NCBI GenBank assembly: GCA_028819495.1
Contig: JAPPLI010000184.1
Coordinates: forward strand, 12,530 to 72,673
Length of the DNA: 60,144 nt
Direction: 5' to 3'
Origin: Gammaproteobacteria bacterium
Lineage (GTDB): Bacteria; Pseudomonadota; Gammaproteobacteria; Eutrophobiales; Eutrophobiaceae
Of this stretch, positions 8,501 to 17,500 are shown piece by piece (within the stretch, counting starts at the first letter, position 1; every line of letters starts with the position of its first letter). Below the pieces are notes generated by a model that searched no databases, was not told the DNA's origin, and saw only the letters and a list, made by a program, of their open reading frames with translations. A program made the translations under genes and the position numbers.

Positions 8501-9285
8501 AAAGTCTTGATCAGGCATTTGTCCGTCGAGGCGACCAAGTGGAACGAACTTGGCAACTTAATGATACCTACTCGCTTGACTGGATTTTATCCCAGCTATT
8601 GATGGAGATTCCGACGCGTGCTGCGGAAGAACTGTTGATTGCACACTGGGATCATCTATGTTTTTCGCCCTATTATGTGCAAGCGGCTCTCTATACTGCT
8701 ACCCCACAGCTCTTAGCAGCCGCCGAACAAGCTATTACCGGGTGCTCGGCACCCGAATCTATGTTCAAGCATATAACTATGCATTTTGGATTCAAGACCA
8801 AAGGCCGAATGGGTATCACACGAATTGCCCATATAGAAGTCCTGTTACCCTACTTGGATTATCTTGATGACTTGGACATCCGGCAGCTTTGGGAGACATG
8901 TAACAACCACGGTTGGTTCGATTTACGTCGACAGCACCTCGATGCGCGTGTGAAGGTCGAGAATAAAGTAGTGTATGTGGATGACAATGGAGCAATGAAA
9001 GCCCTTGACGACTCCCTAAGCACAGGAGATATATTCTGGGCTCAGCACTGGACTGAAAGGTTTCTTGAAACTGGTGTGTCTGTTGATCACATGATGGAAG
9101 TCGTTCAGAAATGGCTCAGCACTAAAACAGACATTAGAGCTCTGACAATGGCGGCAGATATTATTATTCACGGTCAGCGTCGTCACATAAGTGTTTTGTC
9201 CCGCCATAACATTGATGAAACTGACCGAATCCAGCCCATTATCGATAACGCTTATTTTGAACTGAAGCGGCGTTCGCTAAATTAA
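5593..9285 (+). CDS. Large STAND-like NTPase, candidate anti-phage effector/sensor
   Basis: This 1230-residue protein has three visible parts. Residues 1 to about 190 contain IHSGVNLNGKPVRSPVDG and MIAVHHTTGKREDLEKKWL, which weakly resemble a restriction-endonuclease-like (PD-(D/E)xK or Mrr) effector; the catalytic Lys position is not clear. An NTPase follows, with a P-loop VAESGLGKSV near residues 233-242, a Walker B LLMVVEDIN near 306-314 and a winged-helix-like end around LEFRHDRVRDCLL. Residues from about 550 to the end are helix-rich and look like HEAT/TPR-type repeats, the usual sensor part. It converges on the restriction operon, with only 19 bases between the stops. No ribosome site is obvious at the start. 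Function is inferred from architecture and neighbourhood. Confidence 0.6.
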   Translation: MYKKDTQHCLAAITDPGLFERLATAVLREADPKYRLLIHSGVNLNGKPVRSPVDGITFVPGANPPHMIAVHHTTGKREDLEKKWLLDPDKVKPRKDGKPTAPPGDIITTARLYVEQKQQMSNLQATLILTTNEEPQEALVRKINAAVDAAGIHEVIIWSRSALAHFLDYDAKGQWIRSRFLGIQQERLSDELLHELSQRSLQTNELPDKSELWIDCQLDQTLEKAAGRDVVFIVAESGLGKSVACYKRLMAHVAAGGFGLVMPHEIIAGSPSLEQALDVALRQLHSPLVPGSGSEVLALVSERNPLLMVVEDINKSGQPALLIERLVSWSRQRKERTQAVSWQLLCPVWPRILTALGDHTRKQINELVLAASSFTQEEGTAAVRRRQDDAGFPVSPLEAQTIASALGLDPLLIALHSSAEKIAPEHVIQTFIDRSLERLAENRGEFTPGEYRQGLNQLAVKMLELRRLDPSMTEVVSWFGDALNTVSMIRHITHSGEIIRIVGPASGERLEFRHDRVRDCLLIDATADLMRHGTMPEALLMDPYFAEIIGAALVREQIPISMVSETGKVNPLALFCAMRFFGKPTNNLHSAILNAAEAWLDDEATHGPKNNYLRWSVCRVLSETDAPYVTSLIKRFQNEHNSWQGLRASFRNGDFLAGVELCCSHEPGIRMVGHLELIEHVKRNQGASLLRTLDDLLRSDKLTPDHRSGALRLAGHLGDPTLAGAIKVSWSADAGRDERLADYLWAGAQCCGDDAAELLAPICDSWAALSDQTGEDQFVSPRDDLAAHEIRWAFRDRLPGPAVSYFIKRAQSSELRWPITYMLHDIDHPDVLEFVAQELAATDDRLEGTEGFSPFTRFAIDDWVRRQEETGQAMSDMSRDRLRELWTTRTHRKNLRKHAFRLWCSTTVKGDIPILQAISIGDDLEDLALFQRLRRGDREAIAGLIDKLRQDKRGYWWQAGRYVWSDELTKSLDQAFVRRGDQVERTWQLNDTYSLDWILSQLLMEIPTRAAEELLIAHWDHLCFSPYYVQAALYTATPQLLAAAEQAITGCSAPESMFKHITMHFGFKTKGRMGITRIAHIEVLLPYLDYLDDLDIRQLWETCNNHGWFDLRRQHLDARVKVENKVVYVDDNGAMKALDDSLSTGDIFWAQHWTERFLETGVSVDHMMEVVQKWLSTKTDIRALTMAADIIIHGQRRHISVLSRHNIDETDRIQPIIDNAYFELKRRSLN

Positions 9286-9304
9286 TTATCAACACCCACA
9301 GCGC

Positions 9305-11404
9305 TCACCTTTTCTCAAGAAAATCCTCAAAAAACTCCGATTCCGGTTCAACCCCGGATATCAGCAAGCGGTCTCTAGCCCGAGTACAGGCCACATAGAA
9401 AAGGTGCCGCTCGGTTTCATACACTTCGTCCAGTTCATCTTCGTCGGCAACGGTTTCGATGCGCGCCTGTGAGGGCAGAATGTCATCGTCACAGGCCATC
9501 ACTACAACAGCCTGGAATTCCAGTCCTTTTGCCAGGTGCATGGTGCCGATGGAGATACGGCCATCCCGATCTTCCACCCGGTTGGAAAGTTCCAAGGGTG
9601 TTTGTCCCGCCAGCTTGACCACCTCACGGGCACGCGGCAGTTCATTATTGCTGCGTACAAATATGCCAATCTCTTCCGGAGTTATCCCGTCTTCTATGAT
9701 TTTCCGTACCCAAGCAGTTACTCCTTCAGTTTCCTGGTGGGCGTCAGCGAATGTCTTGACTTCAGGTTCGAGACCGTTGAAAACTGAAATAACGTCACGC
9801 CGGTTTTCTTCGTTTCCATCCACGTCCCTGATGATATCTGGCAGAAGCCGGTCCGCCGCTCTCCTGATCTGGTGGGATGTACGGTAGTTGACTTTCAGGG
9901 TATGGGAGCGCCCTCGTATGTCGACTCCCAGTGCCTTCCATGAGAATGGCTGCTGGAAGATACGCTGGCCGGTATCGCCGCTGAAGAATAGCGCATCAGG
10001 GTTGTCCGCTTTTATCGTTGAAAACAGCCTGAGTTCGGGAACACCCAAGTCCTGGGCCTCATCGACAATGATATGGGTAAAAGGTTTGTGCTCCTGTGCG
10101 GCGAAATATGCTACCACCTCTCCGAATATCTCCGGCCAGGTACGTATCCCTTGCCCGGTAAGTAACTCACGGGTGCGAGCGAACACCGGCCAGACCCTTT
10201 CCCGTTTTCCTGAACTGACGCGGCTGCGACGTCCAATACGTAGTACGCTCTGGTAGGTTTCCAGGTTATCAACCTGCCAGGCATCGATGACATTGCGCCA
10301 TTCAGAGACAAGAAATTGAATGGTGAATTCCGTATTCTCAAGCTCGTTTGCTGCCATTTCCAGCGCGCGTTTTACCTCTGCTTCTTTAGCAATTCTGGGC
10401 GCGCGGCCGAATGCAAGTGTGTAAAGTTCAGTCGCAACCCCTTCGAATGAAAGGATCGTCACGTTGGTATTCCCGTTGCCGGTCAACACGTTCAACTTAT
10501 GTTTCAATGCGTTGGCAAGAGGCAGAGAAAAGGTTGTCAGAAGAACTTTGGCTTGCACGTCTTTCTGCAAAATCGCAGCAGCGCGGTGTAGCGCCACCAC
10601 GGTTTTTCCCGTTCCGGCTGAGCCGGACACGCGGGCTGGGCCATTGAATTGCCGATCCACCAGGCGCCGTTGCGAGGGATGGAGGAATATCGCCCATTGT
10701 TCCCAGGGGTAGACGAGAGCTCGCTCGAGTTCTTCCATATTTTCCATGACTCGGAAACGGCGTTGCGCATCCGGGTGTTCGAAAGGATCGGCTCCAGGAA
10801 TTACAGGCGCAGGCTGGAGCAGGGTCCCGGTGCTGACATAATCGAGCAGCGCTTCAGACGCCTCTGCCGGCAGGTGTTCGGCAATATCAAGAAACCCATC
10901 TTCAGAGGCCTGCCGAATATCCCCAACCCAGTCCTCAGGCACACCGACGCTAAGTAATGCTTGCTCTGACAAACTGAAAAATGGACCGGGAAGGTAAGGC
11001 TGATCTGGAGTATCGGCAACGCTATACGCCAACGTATCCATCTCTTCGAAGTAAGGTGCCGCAACCTTGTCAACCCGCTCTGGCACTTCAACTACCTGAA
11101 TCGCGCCGGTTTTGGGGTGGGTTTCAATTCGTCTTCGTTCAGCCCATTTATAGGCGTCGTCGTGGTGATCGACGTAACACAGCAACACACTGTTTTCAGA
11201 CTTGTGTAAGACGATGCGGATGTCCCGGTTTACCCGTACTGACCAGAAGTGCGGATCTTTGGAACTTTCGATACGATGGAATTGCAGCCCCGGCGCCGAG
11301 AGGTTCTCATGCAAGTCAACAACCGTATTCTTGGCGGCGGACTTTTCCTGGGAGTTCAGCTTATTCAGCGCTTTGAAGAAATTATCTGCGTAATGAAACT
11401 TCAC
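9305..11404 (-). CDS. UvrD/Rep-type SF1 helicase with N-terminal RelE/ParE-like domain
   Basis: This 699-residue protein starts at GTG 11404, overlapping the methylase stop by four bases (GTGA). The first 90 or so residues look like a RelE/ParE-fold toxin (FFKALNKLNSQEKSAAKNTV, then HFWSVRVNRDIRIVLHK and LLCYVDHHDDAYKWAERR). A linker leads to a full helicase: GSAGTGKTVVALHRAA near 260 (Walker A), IIVDEAQDLG near 445 (motif II), GTMHLAKGLEFQAVVV near 620 (motif V) and LFYVACTRARDRLLIS near 670 (motif VI). It is the last gene of the restriction operon. I infer a role in processing or translocating on DNA or RNA during defence; whether the RelE-like part is an active RNase is unknown. Confidence 0.85.
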   Translation of the reverse strand: MKFHYADNFFKALNKLNSQEKSAAKNTVVDLHENLSAPGLQFHRIESSKDPHFWSVRVNRDIRIVLHKSENSVLLCYVDHHDDAYKWAERRRIETHPKTGAIQVVEVPERVDKVAAPYFEEMDTLAYSVADTPDQPYLPGPFFSLSEQALLSVGVPEDWVGDIRQASEDGFLDIAEHLPAEASEALLDYVSTGTLLQPAPVIPGADPFEHPDAQRRFRVMENMEELERALVYPWEQWAIFLHPSQRRLVDRQFNGPARVSGSAGTGKTVVALHRAAAILQKDVQAKVLLTTFSLPLANALKHKLNVLTGNGNTNVTILSFEGVATELYTLAFGRAPRIAKEAEVKRALEMAANELENTEFTIQFLVSEWRNVIDAWQVDNLETYQSVLRIGRRSRVSSGKRERVWPVFARTRELLTGQGIRTWPEIFGEVVAYFAAQEHKPFTHIIVDEAQDLGVPELRLFSTIKADNPDALFFSGDTGQRIFQQPFSWKALGVDIRGRSHTLKVNYRTSHQIRRAADRLLPDIIRDVDGNEENRRDVISVFNGLEPEVKTFADAHQETEGVTAWVRKIIEDGITPEEIGIFVRSNNELPRAREVVKLAGQTPLELSNRVEDRDGRISIGTMHLAKGLEFQAVVVMACDDDILPSQARIETVADEDELDEVYETERHLFYVACTRARDRLLISGVEPESEFFEDFLEKR

Positions 11405-14181
11405 AGGTGTTCTTCCACCTCAAATACCTTCATCACCTCATCGCCGAAATGATTGATGACCTTGACTGCAAACCGTCCCGACTCCGGGCGTGCAAACGGG
11501 CGGGATGTGTCGCAGTACAGGGTCTCCCAAGCTTCCTTGTCGATTTCCGCTTTAAGGCTGGTTTTCAGAGACTTGTATGGGTCGTTGGCGCCCATGAAAT
11601 ACGCGTGGCGAACGAAGAAACTTTCCCGGTTGTAATCGGTGTCGATAAACCAGGCGGCGATATCATCCTTGCCGCTGGCGCGCACTTCACTGGTTTTCGG
11701 GTCAAATACGTCAACTCCCAGAACTTCAACCACGATATTGCCTTCATCATCGAAGTCCCATTCGATATCCGGCTCTCCGAAGACGACGAACAGGTTGCCC
11801 GATCCGGTATTTTTCAATTCTTCCGACATATGCAGGTCGGTATTCATCCGTGCTTTCAGGATCGGTAGCGGACCAAGCTTTGTCAGTTCCGAGGTATGGG
11901 CGTCGAAGTTGAAACCACAGGCGATCAGAGTATCAAATCGGTCCCGTTGGGCTTCGCTTGCGGCATCGTTCAGGTCTGATTGGGTTATGGTGCCGTATTC
12001 GGGGCCGATGAATATGCCTGCGCGTCTTTCGGTGTCTCCTTCCGTATAGTGACCGACAGCGGCTATGTATTGTCCGGGCCAGCCTTCTATAGTTGAAAAG
12101 GTGATCCTGTCTTCTTTGGCAACCTGGTGAACGCCGGCAGACTTCATATTTTCCAGTACCATCTGTGTGAAATCGTTGAGTGGAATGGCCTCACTGACTC
12201 CCACTTGATCGGTTTCTTCCCCTGAAGCATACGAGTGATCTTCGTCAGCCGATACCATACGGTGGGGAGAGAGGCTTTCAACGGTAAACGGACCGGAAAC
12301 CCTGACTTTGGCATTATCCGTGTGGGGTTTATCATACAGCGTCTCAAAGTCGGCCTTGGCGGCGATGGAGGCGTCGATCTCTTTTTGTCTTTGGATACGC
12401 GCTTTCCACCACTCGCTGTGGCAGTGTTTAACTGTCTCCGTCCAGCTATCATCGGCTTCACGAGGTACTTCCCATTCCCACCATTTCTGGTAGAGTTCAG
12501 CGTTGAGTTGTTTGCGCAGGTGTTCAAGAGTTTCCTGGTATTTCTCCCAGATCACATCTATTTCAGTGTTGTTGGCGATGGATTTGAGCGTGATATGGGG
12601 GACGCGTTCATAAACGAACCCTTGCCGGATATTTCCGTGGGTCGGGTCTGATCTGGGTACGGTCTGGGTAAGTTCCGCCTCTTTAATTTGGCCTTCAGGG
12701 GAATCCGACAACAGGTAATAGGGGTAGCGGGCACTCATGAGGCGCGTACGTGCCAGAGCAAGAGCTACGCGGGAAGTATCAATGGTAATCCAACGTCGTC
12801 CCCACTGTTCTGAGACAAAAGCGGTAGTGCCAGAACCACAGGTGGGATCAAGAACAAGATCACCGGGGTCCGTGGACATGAGAACGCAACGTTGGATCAC
12901 CTTGCTGGAAGTCTGAACGACATAAACTTTGTCCATCCCACTTCCGGAAGCAGTGTCTGCCCATAGGTTTGGAAGTGGATTTACGGGGTTATCACCCACG
13001 AATCGAACATAGTTTAATGTTCGTCCCGCTTGTACAACCCTGTCTGAAGTTAAGAGTCTTCTCATGCCTTCTTGATTGGTGGACCAGCTTCGTCCTGCTG
13101 TAGGGGAATAGTTTTGACCAAATGCCTCAATCTTATACACGCAACTGGGTGTTCTACCAGCGGCTAAAAGTATTTGAAATCGAGCATATTCATTCGTTGA
13201 AATTTTTTCATCGCTTTTGAGACGGCGGAATAGACCAATCCCTTCTTTTACAACTGAGTAGGCTGGGTCACTCTCCGGAGTCTTGGGTTCATAGAGTAGT
13301 CGTCTTTTTACACGCTCCTTCGACTTTGCATACCAAAGGACAAAATCAGCGACTTCGGCCATTTGGCCTTTCCCGAGACCAGCTGTTTTCTTGAATGTGA
13401 TAGTGGTAACAAGTGACTCCCATCCAAACACTTCATCCATCACCGCCCGCACCCGGTGTACATTCTCATCCCCAATCTGTACAAATATCGACCCGCTCTC
13501 AGACAGTAAATCTCTCGCTACCGTCAGACGATCACGAAGGTAGGTCAGGTACGAATGAATACCATGTTTCCATGTGTCGCGGAATGCCTTTACCTGTTCC
13601 GGTTCCCTAGTTACGTGTTCCTTTTTGCTATCCTTCACGTCCCGCGATCGTGTGGAAACCTGCCAATTGGAATTGAATTTGATGCCATAGGGCGGATCGA
13701 TATAAATACACTGTACCTGGCCCCGCAGTCCTTCTCGCTCCGCCAGGCTTGCCATCACCTGCAGGCTGTCTCCAAGGATCATGCGGTTTTGCCAGTTCTG
13801 GTCGTGCTGGTAGAACTCGGTTTTATCTACATCCTCCAGACCGTTGAAATCTGCAAATAGATCCAGTTCAATAGGCGCGTCATCCCGACGGGTTTCTGCC
13901 TGCCGTTTCAGGTCGTCAATGATCGCCTTGGGATGAATTTTTTCCTGGATGTAGAGGGGTGGCGCCTGAACCACCAGGTCCGACCAGTCCTGCTCATCCT
14001 TGCCGCGCCAGACGAGTTGCGGGTCCAGGTCTTTATTTCGGCGTTCATAGCTGACCCTGATGGGAGACTTATCTGCCTCGTGCAGGGAAGTTTCATATTC
14101 CGCAGTGGGAATGTTCTTTCTCGTGGCTTCCTTGTGAGTAAGACTTTCCACCTTTTTTGCTGATTGCCGTCTTCTGGGCAT
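11401..14181 (-). CDS. Beta-class N6-adenine DNA methyltransferase (type III-like Mod)
   Basis: From the ATG at 14181 this is about 926 residues (MPRRRQSAKKVESLTHKEAT at the N-terminus, as in relatives). Earlier ATG 14226 or TTG 14232 would overlap the PIN gene. The catalytic motif DPPY lies near residue 162 (YIDPPYGIKF) and the AdoMet-binding motif DPTCGSGTTAF near 447, the order seen in beta-class adenine methylases. Between them lies the putative target-recognition region. The C-terminal 300 residues extend beyond a minimal methylase and may contact the restriction subunit. It is the third gene of the operon: the PIN gene ends 10 bases upstream and the helicase starts within its stop codon. 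It should methylate self DNA to protect it from the Res-like nuclease. Confidence 0.88.
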   Translation of the reverse strand: MPRRRQSAKKVESLTHKEATRKNIPTAEYETSLHEADKSPIRVSYERRNKDLDPQLVWRGKDEQDWSDLVVQAPPLYIQEKIHPKAIIDDLKRQAETRRDDAPIELDLFADFNGLEDVDKTEFYQHDQNWQNRMILGDSLQVMASLAEREGLRGQVQCIYIDPPYGIKFNSNWQVSTRSRDVKDSKKEHVTREPEQVKAFRDTWKHGIHSYLTYLRDRLTVARDLLSESGSIFVQIGDENVHRVRAVMDEVFGWESLVTTITFKKTAGLGKGQMAEVADFVLWYAKSKERVKRRLLYEPKTPESDPAYSVVKEGIGLFRRLKSDEKISTNEYARFQILLAAGRTPSCVYKIEAFGQNYSPTAGRSWSTNQEGMRRLLTSDRVVQAGRTLNYVRFVGDNPVNPLPNLWADTASGSGMDKVYVVQTSSKVIQRCVLMSTDPGDLVLDPTCGSGTTAFVSEQWGRRWITIDTSRVALALARTRLMSARYPYYLLSDSPEGQIKEAELTQTVPRSDPTHGNIRQGFVYERVPHITLKSIANNTEIDVIWEKYQETLEHLRKQLNAELYQKWWEWEVPREADDSWTETVKHCHSEWWKARIQRQKEIDASIAAKADFETLYDKPHTDNAKVRVSGPFTVESLSPHRMVSADEDHSYASGEETDQVGVSEAIPLNDFTQMVLENMKSAGVHQVAKEDRITFSTIEGWPGQYIAAVGHYTEGDTERRAGIFIGPEYGTITQSDLNDAASEAQRDRFDTLIACGFNFDAHTSELTKLGPLPILKARMNTDLHMSEELKNTGSGNLFVVFGEPDIEWDFDDEGNIVVEVLGVDVFDPKTSEVRASGKDDIAAWFIDTDYNRESFFVRHAYFMGANDPYKSLKTSLKAEIDKEAWETLYCDTSRPFARPESGRFAVKVINHFGDEVMKVFEVEEHL

Positions 14182-14191
14182 TCTCTTGTAC

Positions 14192-14563
14192 TCAGTGGAT
14201 TTTCTCGAATGCGATATTGAATTCATTCGCAACGGGGTTCAGTTTTTTATCCCTCGTCCACAATTGTGAACTCGGATAGTTTAATACCGAACAGAGCAGG
14301 TGCATATCTATAAAACCAATTCCACGACCCATCAGGTTATGCGTATCAATAAGCGATATCACCTGATCATGACTGAGTTCACTGATCGTTGGCAGGCTGC
14401 GCCAGTTTTCCAGTGCCTGTTTCCTATTTTTCAGGTATCCGCAGGCAAGTTCCCCGATCACCATGGGATGCATAAAGACGTTATTGGCGTTCAACAAATT
14501 GCTCAGGCCGACTTCAGGATTGCGCAGGTGATCAACCCAGACCGTGGTATCTACCAGGATCAT
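14192..14563 (-). CDS. Lone VapC-like PIN-domain protein inside the restriction operon
   Basis: This 123-residue protein is a PIN domain with acidic site residues visible in MILVDTTVWVDHLRN (Asp5), HPMVIGELACGY (Glu near 38), IGFIDMHLLCSV (Asp near 86) and LWTRDKKL (Asp near 105). The ATG overlaps the stop of the restriction subunit gene by four bases (ATGA), so it is translated with that operon. The place where a VapB antitoxin would normally sit is taken by the restriction gene, and no small antitoxin frame is visible. Either the toxin is held by a distant antitoxin or by the restriction or methylase protein, or PIN has become an operon nuclease component. Confidence 0.85.
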   Translation of the reverse strand: MILVDTTVWVDHLRNPEVGLSNLLNANNVFMHPMVIGELACGYLKNRKQALENWRSLPTISELSHDQVISLIDTHNLMGRGIGFIDMHLLCSVLNYPSSQLWTRDKKLNPVANEFNIAFEKIH

Positions 14564-17500
14564 TGAGCAGGCTCGCTTTGACGGCGTGGAATATACTCCA
14601 TGTCTGGTTCACTGCCGCCGGCCTCGGCAAGCCAACGTGCGGCTTCTGCTCCGTTATTACGAACGTGATTATCGACAATCTCTGCAAAGTTCGCATTGAT
14701 TTTTTCCGTGAGGTCATCTTCCATTTCATAAATATCGGGCATTTCTGCAAATTCCCAACGGCCGAAACTGCCGAGATTGTTAACTCCGACCAGCCACTGG
14801 TTACGCATGGTCTCAGACTTCAGTTTGACACTCTCATCACGCCGGCCCTTGATCTCCACTACCAGGTGCAGGGGATCATCAGGGCCCTTGCCGTCATCAA
14901 TCATTACGATGAAATCAGGAACGTAAACCCGTGCTGTCGAGCCATCCTTGTATGGAACTTCAAAGCCCAGCCCCTGGTTTTTGACGTAAGAGATTACCTT
15001 GGGATGTTGTTCCACAATCCGGGCAAACTCCGCCTCCCAGGAACTGTCGAGGGTGACATAGTTCACATGAGACTTATCCGGCGCCGTAGCATATAAATCC
15101 TTGCTGGTGGAGAAACTTACGTGGGCGGTAGAGGATTTCGGATTGTAGGGATCAAGAACAGCGCAAATATTGCTCTTGTCGGGCATGGCGTTCGCGATGG
15201 CATTGTAGATACGTACTCCCGCCTTGTCCGCGATATTTCGGTATTCCAGCATCCACTTGCCGGTATTGCCCCGGCACTCGAGATAGCCGCCGTCAATCCA
15301 TTGGCGTGCAATACGTTTTATATCTCCGAAAAGGTACATCTTGGGTTGTTGGTCTTCATCCCTGAAATATTTCAAAAGGAGGTGTACCGAGAGGTCGTAT
15401 GCAATTGTGCTGGGTCGTTTTGCCTGTGCCTGTGCTGCCGAGATCATCACATCCTCACCGACAATGCCTGCCATCAAAGTCTGACCAGGACCGACATCAT
15501 CAGGGGTCAGTACCAGTCTTGAATCCTCAGTGAACTCCGCAGTCAGTTTGTGCTTAGGCAGTTCAACCCGGTAGCCCGTGACTCGTGGGAAAGTGATTTC
15601 CAGCGCAGTTCGTTCACGGACGGCATGAACCCGCGTCGTCTTTCGGGGCGGTTTGACCGGCGCCACCTGGGGTTTAGCCGTGAAATTGAAGGGAATGCCC
15701 ATGATATCGGCATATTCCACTGCGAACAGGCCGTCCTCCAGATTGTAAGAGTAACGGCGCAGACTGCGCCCGACGACCTGCTCACAAAGCAACTGGGTGC
15801 CGAAAGCCCGAATGCCAAGGATGTGCGTGACCGTATTTGCATCCCAGCCTTCCGTCAGCATGGCAACGGAGACCACGCAACGCACCTGTTCGCCCAGGCG
15901 GCCTTTCTTGCCGATTGTGTTCATGACCTCGCGCAAGAGTTCGGCATCGGTGAATTCTTCCGCGCTGCCGGCGCCCGAACGCTGGGCTTTTTCACGTTTG
16001 AACTGTTCGATTTCGAGCGCTGCCGCCTTGCGGAAATTTGTATCCAGCGCCTCGCCCGATTCGAGTTGCCGGCTGTCAATCAGCAGGGTATTGGGACGGG
16101 GCAGGCGGTTGCCGTGCTCATCGAAATTTCGAAACAACGCCAGGTGGCCATTGTGCTCGAACACCTCGTCACCATCTTCGTTCGTCCGCTGCCAGCCGGA
16201 TATCCATTCATAGACCAGTTTTGAAGTTGACGTGTTGTTACAGACAATGATGAACACGGGAGGCGATTCAATGCCATCCTGTTTCCAGCGTTGGTGAGTT
16301 TCCTCGTAATGGCTGTATAGCGCGTACAGCGCAGTCTGCAGTTTTTCCGGTAGCGCCATGGGGTCGCCACCTGTCTGCCGGCCTTTTTTAGGCATGTCTT
16401 TGCCTATGTGTTTCCAAAGGTCACGGAAGACCGGCACTTCTTCAGTCGGGATGTTGTCAGACACAGGCACGCGGGGCAGCTTGACGATGCCGCATTCGAT
16501 AGCATCCATAAGGGAAAAATCACTCACTGTCCAGGGGAACAGGGTTCCTTCAGCCCAGCCGGACCCGCGCAGGAAGAAAGGCGTCGCGGATAAATCATAC
16601 ACGGCGCGTACGCCGAGTTTACGCTTGAATGTCTCGATGCCGTTAAGCCAGACACGGGCCGCTTTGTTTTCTTCGCTTGCCTCTTTTTTCTCATCAGCCG
16701 TCAGACCCGCGATATCCTTGTTGTCGGGTTTCTCCCGGTAACAGTGATGCGCCTCGTCGTTGATGACGACTATATTCTTAAATCCCATCAGTTCTTCAGC
16801 GACCCGCCGAATCATCTGTCCCTCTGTCTCGGTTGTGTGCAGAGACTGCTCATCGCGACCCTGCAACAGGGACTTGCCGACTCTACCGGTCTCCATGATT
16901 TCGCGAAGCTGAAAGGCATGGTAATTGGTAATGACGATGTGGGCTTTGTTGATCTCTTCCAGCATTTCCAGCGGGACGAGTTCCCGGGCCTTGTAATAGC
17001 TGTCAGGGTCGTTAGGCTGCAACACCCGCAGCCTGTCGCGGATGGTGATTCCAGGCGTCACGATCAGGAAACCCCGAGAAAAGAGGTTGCTGCCCGGTGT
17101 GCGCACCGCGTTTACAGTCTGCCAGGCAATCAGCATGGCCATCACCGTTGTTTTGCCCGAGCCTGTGGCCATCTTCAGTGCAAGCCGCAAAAGTTCCGGG
17201 TTGGCTTGAAAGTTGGCGTCCTGTATATGTTTCCAGATATGTTTGTGCTTCTTTTGTCGGCGTTCGACCTCCGTCAACCAGATAATGGTTTCTACGGCCT
17301 CTATCTGGCAGAAAAAAGGCCGGATACTTTGGAAAGGATGACGTCGCCAGTGTTGCAGCAGTCGTGCGGTGGCTGGGGTTACTCCCCAATCATTACGGCT
17401 TGGAATTTTACGCCAGGTAGCGACATGGGAACGGATATCATTGATGATCGGAAACGGATCGTATTCCTGTTCGGAGGATGACAGACCATCCCCGGATGAG

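Noticed and set aside
14182..14232. Upstream start of the methylase (TTG 14232 or ATG 14226)
   Set aside because: These starts would overlap the PIN gene and add residues that relatives seem to lack; ATG 14181 gives the familiar MPRRRxxxKK beginning.
16744..17481. A 245-codon plus-strand frame
   Set aside because: It is antisense to the restriction subunit, whose motifs on the other strand are unambiguous.
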